A stretch of 56,866 nt of DNA from Candidatus Eisenbacteria bacterium (GTDB lineage: Bacteria > Eisenbacteria > RBG-16-71-46 > SZUA-252): positions 1 to 56,866 of the forward strand of contig VBOW01000068.1 in NCBI GenBank assembly GCA_005893275.1, read 5' to 3'. Within the stretch, counting starts at the first letter, position 1. Each line of letters opens with the position of its first letter. Below the pieces are notes generated by a model. That model saw only the letters and a program-made list of their open reading frames with translations, had not been told where the DNA came from and searched no databases. Below are positions 50,589 through 56,866 of the stretch, one piece after another. The translations under genes were made by a program, and so were the position numbers.

Positions 50589-52352
50589 ATGGGCCACCGT
50601 CGCCGGCGGCTATCCGTCTGCGCAACAAGCGTCGCGATTCTCGTCTCACTCGTCCCGGCTGTCCCTTCCGTATTCACACCTAATCCGGCATTCGCCGCGT
50701 CGGCCACGCTTCTCTGGACCGCGCCCGGAGACGATGGTTCGGTGGGGCGCGCCTCACAGTACGCCCTTCGGATCAGCACGAACGCGATCTCCGCAAAGGA
50801 CACGCTCTCCTGGTGGAATGCCGCCACGAGCCTGAGCATGGCCGGAAAGATCCCGGCGGTCGCCGGCACGCTCGACTCCACGGTTGTGAGCGGGCTCACC
50901 TCGGGCACGCGCTATTACGCGATCATTCGCGCCGCGGACGAGGTGCCGAATTGGAGCGGCTTCTCGAACGTCGCGGCGATCGATGCCGCCCTCGTTGCCG
51001 CGGTCACGGTGACCGGGACGGTGAGGGAATCCTCGACGGGGATCGCGATCGGAGGCGCGGCGGTGCACGAGAGCGGGAGCGGCGTCATCGTGTATACGCA
51101 GCCCGACGGCACATACTCCCTTTCGGTACCCGCGGGGACGCTCAGCATCACCGCGTCCAAGTACGGCTACAGCCCGGTGACCTCGAGCGTCGCCGCCGCC
51201 TCGGCAAGCTCGAAGACGCTCGACTTCACGCTCCCCAAGATTCCGACCGGAACGCTCTCCGGCGTCGTGTTCCGGGCCAACGACGGGACATTCGTGAGCG
51301 GGGCCGAGATCACTTCCCCCGGCACGCCGCTCCAGGGGGTGACAGGATCCGACGGCAAATTCGCTTTGGTTGTTCCGCAGAGCACCGTGACCCTCCGCTG
51401 CGACCGGCCGGGCTTCAAGCTCTTCACAAGGAGCGTGACGATCACGGCCGGGAAAGCCCAGGTGGTCAATTTCTCGCTGACGCCCGCCGTCTATTACGAC
51501 GACGCTGAGACCGACATGGGGTGGAGCCTGAGCGCGGTGGGAGACGACGCTGTGACCGGGAAATGGGTTCGCGCGGCTCCGGTCGGCACGATCGCCGGGA
51601 CGGTGGAAGTGCAGCCCTCCAAGGACCACACGCCCGGCGCCGGGACCGCGTGCTTCGTCACGGGCAATGGCACCAAGGCCACGGACCTCGGCGAAGCGGA
51701 CGTGGACGGCGGTCGCACCACGCTCACGAGCCCTGCCCTTCGCCTCGCGGGAATTGTGGATCCGCGGATCGTCTATTGGCGCTGGTTCAGCAACGACGCG
51801 AGCTCCAACCCCGGAGAAGATGCTTTCCTCACACAGATCTCGAATAACGGAGGGGCGTGGGTCACCGTCAGCAATCTGTACACGACGCGTAACTACTGGG
51901 AGAGGATGGAGATTGCCGTAAAGAGCTATTTCTCCCAGCCGGGCAACGTGCAGGTGCGCTTCATCGCCAAGGACCTCGGGAACACGTCGATTGTCGAGGC
52001 GGCGATCGACGACCTGATGTACTACTCCGGGACCACCGTGACCGCCGTTTACGAGGAAGAAGGAGCCCCCTCGCCGGGGCTGGTCATCGGCGCTCCGAGG
52101 CCCTCCCCTACGCGCGGGCCCACAGAGATCAGCCTCGAGCTCCCCAAAGCCGCGGAGATCGTGGCAGACATCTTCAACGTTCAGGGGAGGCTGGTCCGGA
52201 CCCTCGGCCGGCGCACTCTGCCGGCGGGACGCCACATGCTGCGATGGGACGGGAGGCTCGACGCGGGGGGCAACGCCGCGTCCGGCGTGTACTGGCTCAA
52301 GGTTGGGGCCGGAGACGTGGAGAAGCGCTTCAAGCTCGTGGTCGTGCGCTAG
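50589..52352 (+). CDS. Secreted multidomain protein with FlgD-like C-terminal tail
   Basis: 587 residues. An N-terminal signal peptide (ATSVAILVSLVPAVPSVFT) precedes a fibronectin-like strand region (TSGTRYYAIIRAADEVPNWS), then two carboxypeptidase-regulatory-like repeats (VTGTVRESSTGIAIGGAAV, TLSGVVFRANDGTFVSGAE), a beta-jelly-roll region with VYWRWFSNDASSNPGEDAF, and a C-terminal FlgD-Ig-like tail (NVQGRLVRTL, LRWDGRLDAGGNAASGVYW). Tails of this type serve as sorting signals in FCB and Eisenbacteria-type genomes. The protein is probably exported or surface attached. It stands alone between the efflux operon and the oxidase gene. Confidence 0.85.
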   Translation: MGHRRRRLSVCATSVAILVSLVPAVPSVFTPNPAFAASATLLWTAPGDDGSVGRASQYALRISTNAISAKDTLSWWNAATSLSMAGKIPAVAGTLDSTVVSGLTSGTRYYAIIRAADEVPNWSGFSNVAAIDAALVAAVTVTGTVRESSTGIAIGGAAVHESGSGVIVYTQPDGTYSLSVPAGTLSITASKYGYSPVTSSVAAASASSKTLDFTLPKIPTGTLSGVVFRANDGTFVSGAEITSPGTPLQGVTGSDGKFALVVPQSTVTLRCDRPGFKLFTRSVTITAGKAQVVNFSLTPAVYYDDAETDMGWSLSAVGDDAVTGKWVRAAPVGTIAGTVEVQPSKDHTPGAGTACFVTGNGTKATDLGEADVDGGRTTLTSPALRLAGIVDPRIVYWRWFSNDASSNPGEDAFLTQISNNGGAWVTVSNLYTTRNYWERMEIAVKSYFSQPGNVQVRFIAKDLGNTSIVEAAIDDLMYYSGTTVTAVYEEEGAPSPGLVIGAPRPSPTRGPTEISLELPKAAEIVADIFNVQGRLVRTLGRRTLPAGRHMLRWDGRLDAGGNAASGVYWLKVGAGDVEKRFKLVVVR

Positions 52353-52363
52353 CGCCCGCCCCG

Positions 52364-52402
52364 GCGCGCCACGCCGTAGCGCGCCACGCCGTAGCGCGCC
52401 AC
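52364..52402 (+). repeat. 15-bp tandem repeat, about 2.6 copies
   Basis: GCGCGCCACGCCGTA occurs at 52364-52378 and 52379-52393, with a partial third copy to 52402. It lies directly after the secreted-protein gene. Confidence 0.85.
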
Positions 52403-52507
52403 CGTCGCTGTTCGTGCCCCCCGCGGTCAGGAAAATCCTTGCCAGTGCGCGCGGCTCGGGGCAACATGGTGCGCTTCGAACGCTGATAGGTTCTTCGAGG
52501 GCACCCG

Positions 52508-53284
52508 ATGGAAGCGGCGGCGCACCCCCACAGTCACGAGCCGGTCCCGAGCCGATGGCCGATCATCACGGCGTTGGGCGCCGGGCTGATTCCGGTCGGG
52601 CTTGTGTCCGCGGCCCACGGCTGGAAGCAAGGGCTCGGCGTTCTGATGCTGGGCTTCGCCGTCATGCTCTACGGGGCTTCCCGGTGGTGGGCGGAGCTCC
52701 TTCACGACCGCTTCTTCGGCAGCGAGGCCGTGGATGCCGAGAGACGCCTCACGACGGCGATGGCGTTCTTCATCGCCTCGGAAGCCGCGATTTTCGCCTC
52801 CTTCTTCGCGGCGCTCATCTACGCGCGGCACCATGCTCCCTCCTGGCCGCCCCAGGGAATGCCGCATTTCGAGATCTTCGTTCCGGCGGTCAACACGTTC
52901 ATCCTTCTCTTCAGCAGCGTGACCCTCCACCTGGGGCACGCCGCGCTGGAGCGGGACCGCCGCGACGGAGTGATCGCCTCGATCCTCATGACGATCTTCC
53001 TGGGCGCGATCTTCCTCTGCGGCCAGGCTTACGAATACGGCTTCCTGAACGGATCGGCGTTCAGTATCAAGAGCGGGATCTTCGGGACCACGTTCTTCAT
53101 GCTCACCGGCTTCCACGGGCTCCACGTCCTGATGGGGCTGATCTTTCTCAACGTGGTCTACGGGGCGGTGCTCCGCGGCCGGATCACGCCGCAGCAGCAC
53201 TTCCCGTTCCGGGCGGCGTCCTGGTACTGGCACTTTGTGGACGTGGTCTGGCTGTTCGTGTTCACCATCGTCTACCTCCTGTAG
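52508..53284 (+). CDS. Cytochrome c oxidase subunit III-like protein
   Basis: 258 residues with seven hydrophobic helices and a His-rich N-terminus (HPHSHEPVPS). Family hallmarks are MAFFIASEAAIFASFFAALIY, NTFILLFSSVTLHLGHAAL, FFMLTGFHGLHVLMGLIF and SWYWHFVDVVWLFVFTIVYL. It would be part of a heme-copper oxidase, stabilising the proton-pumping core. Subunits I and II are not encoded nearby, so it must partner with proteins encoded elsewhere or belong to a dispersed locus. Confidence 0.92.
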   Translation: MEAAAHPHSHEPVPSRWPIITALGAGLIPVGLVSAAHGWKQGLGVLMLGFAVMLYGASRWWAELLHDRFFGSEAVDAERRLTTAMAFFIASEAAIFASFFAALIYARHHAPSWPPQGMPHFEIFVPAVNTFILLFSSVTLHLGHAALERDRRDGVIASILMTIFLGAIFLCGQAYEYGFLNGSAFSIKSGIFGTTFFMLTGFHGLHVLMGLIFLNVVYGAVLRGRITPQQHFPFRAASWYWHFVDVVWLFVFTIVYLL

Positions 53285-53286
53285 CG

Positions 53287-53715
53287 ATGCGGGCCCGGCT
53301 GCGCACGGCTTTGCTGGTCGGGGCCCTCCTCGCCGCCCCATCCTGCCAGTGGGCGGGGGACACGAAGGCCGCCCGCGTCTCCTTCGCAGCGCTCAAGGAA
53401 AGCGTCGAGGATGTGAACGCGCGCTTGACCTCCGCCGTCGAGGAGGGTTCCGGCGATCGCGTCCTTGGCCTCGATCGCGAGCTGAACACCGTCCTCGACG
53501 CTGCCATGAATCAATCCTCCGCGATGAACATCCTGGATCGCGAGCATCTCTCGATCAGCGTCGCCACGGCGCGGCGATGCCTCACGGCCATGGACCGGTA
53601 CGCGCAGTCCGGAGACGCGGAGCTCTTGCGCGCGCAGAACCAGCAGCTCCAGCCCACGATCGTAGAGATCCAGGAGCTCCTCGACCGCGCCGACCGCACG
53701 ACCACCGCCGAGTGA
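53287..53715 (+). CDS. Small exported lipoprotein-like hypothetical protein
   Basis: 142 residues from ATG 53287, two bases after the oxidase stop. A signal-like N-terminus ends in LLAAPSC, a plausible lipobox. The mature part is mostly alpha-helical and charged (FAALKESVEDVNARLTSAVE, ILDREHLSISVATARRC). I do not recognise the family. The close spacing suggests co-transcription with the oxidase subunit and with the following TPR-zincin gene. Confidence 0.6.
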   Translation: MRARLRTALLVGALLAAPSCQWAGDTKAARVSFAALKESVEDVNARLTSAVEEGSGDRVLGLDRELNTVLDAAMNQSSAMNILDREHLSISVATARRCLTAMDRYAQSGDAELLRAQNQQLQPTIVEIQELLDRADRTTTAE

Positions 53716-53716
53716 T

Positions 53717-54430
53717 GTGACGCCGGAATCCGATCCCCTCGAGGCGCTCGCCGCGGAAGCGGACACGGCTCTCCAAGACGGGGAATACGAGATCGCGCTC
53801 GAGCTGTTCGAGGATCTGCTGCGGCAGGATCCCCAACATTGGGGCGCCATGCTGGGCCGGGTCGAATGCATCCACCTCCTCTGGAGAAGCGACGAAGCGC
53901 TGGGCGCCGTGCGCGCCCTGGCGCCGCCCGCGGAGGAGGAGGACGATCCCGAGCGCGCGGAGCTGGAAGGGATGGTTCTCGAAGCGCTGGGACGCTTCGA
54001 GGAGGCGGACCGCTTCTTCGCCGAGGCGCATCGGATCGCGCCCGAGGATTTCTCCCTGCCGATCCGGCTTTCGCCCGAGGATTTCAAGGGTATGCTCGAC
54101 AAGGTGCTGGCCTCGTTGCCGCGGGTGATCCGCGAGGCTGTGCTCGAGGTGCCGGTCTTGGCGGAGCCGAAGCCGACGCGCGAGATTGCGGAGCACGAGC
54201 CGGCCATCAACCCCGAGGTCCTGGGCCTATTCGTGGGCACGCCGGTGGGGCAGAAGCTTCGGGGTGGGAGCGGCTACGGCGACGTGGTGCTTCTCTTTCA
54301 GAAGAACCTGGAACGGGCGGGACGGAGCCGCCAAGAGGTTTCGAAGGAGATGAAGATCACCCTCCTCCACGAATACGGGCACTATCTGGGGTTCGATGAG
54401 GAAGAGCTGGAGCATCTCGGGTTGGGGTAG
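53717..54430 (+). CDS. TPR protein fused to a C-terminal zincin-type metallopeptidase domain
   Basis: 237 residues from GTG 53717. The N-terminal 95 residues are TPR-like helices (LAAEADTALQDGEYEIALEL, MLEGMVLEALGRFEEADRFF in type). The C-terminal 120 residues match the zincin_1 family, with HEYGHYLGFDEEELEHLG (His218, Glu219, His222 and a late Glu). Zincin_1 proteins are normally small single-domain proteins, so the TPR extension is unusual. The substrate is unknown; no signal peptide is present. Confidence 0.85.
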   Translation: MTPESDPLEALAAEADTALQDGEYEIALELFEDLLRQDPQHWGAMLGRVECIHLLWRSDEALGAVRALAPPAEEEDDPERAELEGMVLEALGRFEEADRFFAEAHRIAPEDFSLPIRLSPEDFKGMLDKVLASLPRVIREAVLEVPVLAEPKPTREIAEHEPAINPEVLGLFVGTPVGQKLRGGSGYGDVVLLFQKNLERAGRSRQEVSKEMKITLLHEYGHYLGFDEEELEHLGLG

Positions 54431-54433
54431 AGC

Positions 54434-55708
54434 ATGACGGCTCGAAGGATCGCGATCGTCGGCGCGGGTCCGATGGGTTTGGAAGCGGCGCTCTTCGCGC
54501 GTCACGCGGGCCACGAAGTCACGGTCTTCGAGTCGGCCAGCGTCGGGGAGCACTTTCGTCTGTACGGTCCCGTTCCCCTTTTTACCCCGTTTCACATGAA
54601 CTCGACCGATCTGGGTCGCAGCCGGCTTCGCGCCGCGGGCATCAAGCTCCCCGGCAATGAAGAGACGCTCACGGCCGCGGAGCTCCGCGAACGCTACATT
54701 CTCCCCCTCTCACGCCTCCCCGAGCTGAACGATGCCGTCCAGGAGGGCGCCAAGGTCGCGGCGATCGCGCGCGAGGGGACCACGAAATCGCGGTCGATTG
54801 CCGCGACCGGGGATCGCTCGCGCTCGCGCAGACCGTTCCTCCTCCGCGTCGAGTCATCGAAGGGCGGCGCGCGCTGGGTCCGCGCGGACGTCGTGATCGA
54901 CGCCAGCGGAGTCTATGCCACGGCGAACGCCACGGGGCCGGGAGGGCTGGCGGCCTTCGGGGAGGACGCCCTCGGAGAGAGGCTGGAGCAGCGCCTTCCC
55001 GCGATCTCGGGCGGGGCAAGCTCCCGCTACGCGGGAGCGCGGATCCTGCTCGTGGGCGACGGACGCTCCGCGGCAAACGCGATCGTCGATTTCGACGCCT
55101 TGGTGCGCGCGGGAGGCGCTGGCGCGCGGACGCGCGTGGCGTGGGTTCATCGCGATCGCGGCGAGGAGGTCTTCGCTCCGGTGCCCCAGGCGGAGCTCGA
55201 GCTCCTCCCGGTCCTGCGCGAGCTGGACCGGCGCGCGAACCGGATCGCGCGCGAGGTGGGGTGGATGACCCGGTACCCGGGCGCCACGGTGACGTCCTAT
55301 CGGACGCTCGCGTCCGGGGCCCTCGAAGCCACGCTTGCCGATTCGCGAGGGAAGGAGAACCTGGTCGAGGTGGATCGCGTGCTCGCGCTCGTCGGCTATC
55401 GCCCGGACCTCTCGCTCTTCCGCGAGCTCCAGATCCACCTCTGCTATGCCTCGGAGGGTCCCATGGCGCTGGCTTCGGCGATCCTCGCGTCGCAGGGGAA
55501 GGAGCCCGCGGCGGTGCAGGGATGCCTTGGGCAGGTCTCGCATGGTCCGGAGAGCCTGAAAAGCCCCGAGCCGGATTTCTACCTTCTGGGCTCGAAGAGC
55601 TACGGCCGCAATCCCAACTTCCTCCTGACGCTCGGCCACCGGCAGATCGCCGACGCGTTCGCTTTGATCGGCGCAGCGGAACCCCGGCTCAACGTGGCGT
55701 CGGGCTGA
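54434..55708 (+). CDS. FAD-dependent NAD(P)-binding oxidoreductase
   Basis: 424 residues. The N-terminal FAD-binding motif is IVGAGPMGLEAALFARHAG, and a second Rossmann motif reads ARILLVGDGRSAANAIVDF (near residue 202), followed by VAWVHRDRGEEVF. The sequence VLALVGYRPDLSLFREL resembles thioredoxin-reductase/flavin-monooxygenase-type proteins, but there is no CxxC. It is probably a flavoprotein monooxygenase or reductase of unknown substrate. The 3' end overlaps the convergent membrane-TPR gene by 20 bp. Confidence 0.8.
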   Translation: MTARRIAIVGAGPMGLEAALFARHAGHEVTVFESASVGEHFRLYGPVPLFTPFHMNSTDLGRSRLRAAGIKLPGNEETLTAAELRERYILPLSRLPELNDAVQEGAKVAAIAREGTTKSRSIAATGDRSRSRRPFLLRVESSKGGARWVRADVVIDASGVYATANATGPGGLAAFGEDALGERLEQRLPAISGGASSRYAGARILLVGDGRSAANAIVDFDALVRAGGAGARTRVAWVHRDRGEEVFAPVPQAELELLPVLRELDRRANRIAREVGWMTRYPGATVTSYRTLASGALEATLADSRGKENLVEVDRVLALVGYRPDLSLFRELQIHLCYASEGPMALASAILASQGKEPAAVQGCLGQVSHGPESLKSPEPDFYLLGSKSYGRNPNFLLTLGHRQIADAFALIGAAEPRLNVASG

Positions 55709-56866
55709 CCCGGCCGCTGTCGGGGCCCAGCCCCCCGAAGTGGCGCACGAGCGCCCGCTTCGCCAGCGCGTAGCCGGGCCAGCGGCGCACCACCTCGGTC
55801 CACACCGCGCGGGCCGAGTCCACTTTCCCTGCGCTGTAGAGCGCGACCCCGAGGTTGTTGAGGTAATCGGGCCTGGGCCCCGAAAGCCGGATCGCTTCGC
55901 GAAAACGCGCCACCGCGGCGGCGTACTGGCGCTTCAACGTGAGGCAGTTTCCGAGGTCGTAGTAGGCATCGTGCCGACCTGGCCCGCGCCGGATTCCCTC
56001 CTCGAGCACGGGGATCGCCTCGTCGTAGCGTCCCAGGTTGTAGAGGGCCGCGCCGGTCTTGACCCAGTAGCGCGGGTTCGTGGGCTCGGCCGCCCGCGCC
56101 CGCTCCGCATGGATCAGCGCGCGAGCGTGGTCATTGCGATCCTCATGGTAACTCGCGAGAAGCTCGTTCCCGTAGGCCCGCCCATAGGCCGTGATTTTCG
56201 CCCCCGGCCCGACAAGCGTCTCGAACCGGCGGATTCCCGAAGCCTCGTTCGCGTTCACGAGGACGAAGGAGAGCATGGCGCCCGTGCCAAGCATCGCGAG
56301 CGCCGCGGCGCGCCTCCCTCGAAGCGGGGCTTTGGGAATCGAGCATCCCGCCCTCGCTCCCAGCAAGGCGAGCGGGAGGAGGAGGAGCGACGTCAGGTCC
56401 CAGTCCTGGGCGGGAGGCACCGGGAGGACGAGCGCTGCGGCGATGATGAGACCGGGCAGGGCGGCAGCGGCGAGGAACGTCGCGGCGGCATCGCGACCGG
56501 AACCCATCCGCGTCGTCGCGTCGCGGTCGGCCCCGGGGCCCACGCCGGCGGACAGAAGCAGGAGCGCCGGAACCGGGAGGACGAGAAGAGCCGCGTTCAA
56601 CAGATCCCACGCGTGTCCGAGCGAAAGCGGAGTGTACGGTTTCGCGAACACCGCGATGTCGTGCCCCGGCTGCACGGCGCGGGCCACGATCTTGAAGGAT
56701 ACGAGCCATTCCGAAGGCTGGAATCCCAATAGGATCAGGATTGCGGCGACCCCAGCGAGCGGCAGAACGGCAAGGACGGCGCGATGGAGGAGCGGCTGTT
56801 TGCCCCGGGAAAGCAGATAGAGGTAGGAGGGAGCGAGATAGAGGGCCGCCAAGTGGAACGTGATCG
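55689..56866 (-). CDS. Membrane protein with C-terminal TPRs, 5' truncated by window edge
   Basis: The frame is still open at the window end (upstream codons read ITFHLAALYLAPS), so the TTG at 56852 is not the start. About 392 residues are visible. Four or more hydrophobic helices (for example LLHRAVLAVLPLAGVAAILI and LLVLPVPALLLLSAGVG) are followed from about residue 250 by TPRs (PTNPRYWVKTGAALYNLGRY, DAYYDLGNCLTLKRQYAAAV, DYLNNLGVALYSAGKVDSA). The design recalls the two genes at the other end of the window, but the membrane part is not obviously homologous. Function unknown. Confidence 0.7.
   Translation of the reverse strand, partial: ITFHLAALYLAPSYLYLLSRGKQPLLHRAVLAVLPLAGVAAILILLGFQPSEWLVSFKIVARAVQPGHDIAVFAKPYTPLSLGHAWDLLNAALLVLPVPALLLLSAGVGPGADRDATTRMGSGRDAAATFLAAAALPGLIIAAALVLPVPPAQDWDLTSLLLLPLALLGARAGCSIPKAPLRGRRAAALAMLGTGAMLSFVLVNANEASGIRRFETLVGPGAKITAYGRAYGNELLASYHEDRNDHARALIHAERARAAEPTNPRYWVKTGAALYNLGRYDEAIPVLEEGIRRGPGRHDAYYDLGNCLTLKRQYAAAVARFREAIRLSGPRPDYLNNLGVALYSAGKVDSARAVWTEVVRRWPGYALAKRALVRHFGGLGPDSGRVSPTPR

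Noticed and set aside
52364-52402. CRISPR-like array
   Set aside because: The repeats are head to tail with no spacers, so this is a simple tandem repeat.

Overview
The window is about 57 kb of dense, GC-rich bacterial chromosome with roughly 46 protein-coding genes, one tRNA and one broken gene. Start codons are ATG with many GTG, Shine-Dalgarno sites are clear (GGAGG type), and ATGA or GTGA stop/start overlaps are common. Several features point to an uncultured diderm of the FCB or Eisenbacteria type, which is an inference from style and not from a marker gene: a secreted protein with a FlgD-like C-terminal sorting-type tail, TolC/RND efflux, a heme-binding outer-membrane barrel, SPATA20/YyaL-like and DUF4097 proteins, and polytopic TPR proteins of the TMTC/PMT kind.

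Layout. 1-3.9 kb: two tail-to-tail membrane-TPR proteins; the first is cut by the window edge. 4.0-6.4 kb: an orphan membrane histidine kinase. 6.4-6.8 kb: a GNAT acetyltransferase that has lost its core and is frameshifted. 6.8-11.2 kb: a thiol/metal neighbourhood with a YkgJ-type Cys-cluster protein, a secreted SPATA20-like thioredoxin protein, a BshB1-like deacetylase, a small zinc-ribbon protein, and a thioredoxin-fold lipoprotein whose first redox Cys is an in-frame TGA followed by a SECIS-like hairpin. I read this last gene as a selenoprotein, and it is the most interesting item in the window. 11.2-22.0 kb: housekeeping and small genes (YchF, a TTNG-repeat DUF4097 protein, VOC protein, YjbQ, RarA, ABC-F, two MFS carriers, heme-binding barrel). 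22.1-23.2 kb: glutaryl-CoA dehydrogenase type acyl-CoA dehydrogenase.

23.4-28.3 kb: tRNA-Glu(TTC) with a good sigma-70-like promoter, followed by a probable genomic island: an unknown membrane protein, a small ORF and a 1077-aa DNA methyltransferase of the restriction-modification type. The tRNA 3' end (TTGGGGACAC) recurs just beyond the island. 28.3-37.1 kb: methyltransferase, SYLF protein, ferritin, M16 protease, DMFase-like secreted protein, ATP-grasp ligase and zinc metallopeptidase. 37.1-37.7 kb: a cold-shock gene with an unusually structured leader containing an intrinsic terminator, and a strong terminator behind it. 37.7-44.3 kb: methyltransferase, SDR, glpD-glpK, lipase-like hydrolase and an HtrA-like protease. 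44.4-50.3 kb: a complete TolC-adaptor-RND efflux operon. 50.6-56.9 kb: secreted FlgD-tail protein, an isolated cytochrome oxidase subunit III, a small lipoprotein, a TPR-zincin fusion, a flavoprotein and a third membrane-TPR protein that runs off the end.

Functional links that the context supports: glpD and glpK (with a convergent monoacylglycerol-lipase-like hydrolase) for glycerol use; the three-gene efflux operon; the MFS/heme-barrel coupled pair; and the thiol-redox cluster at 6.8-11.2 kb. No CRISPR array, rRNA, integrase or intact transposase was seen. No intergenic gap exceeds 300 bases.
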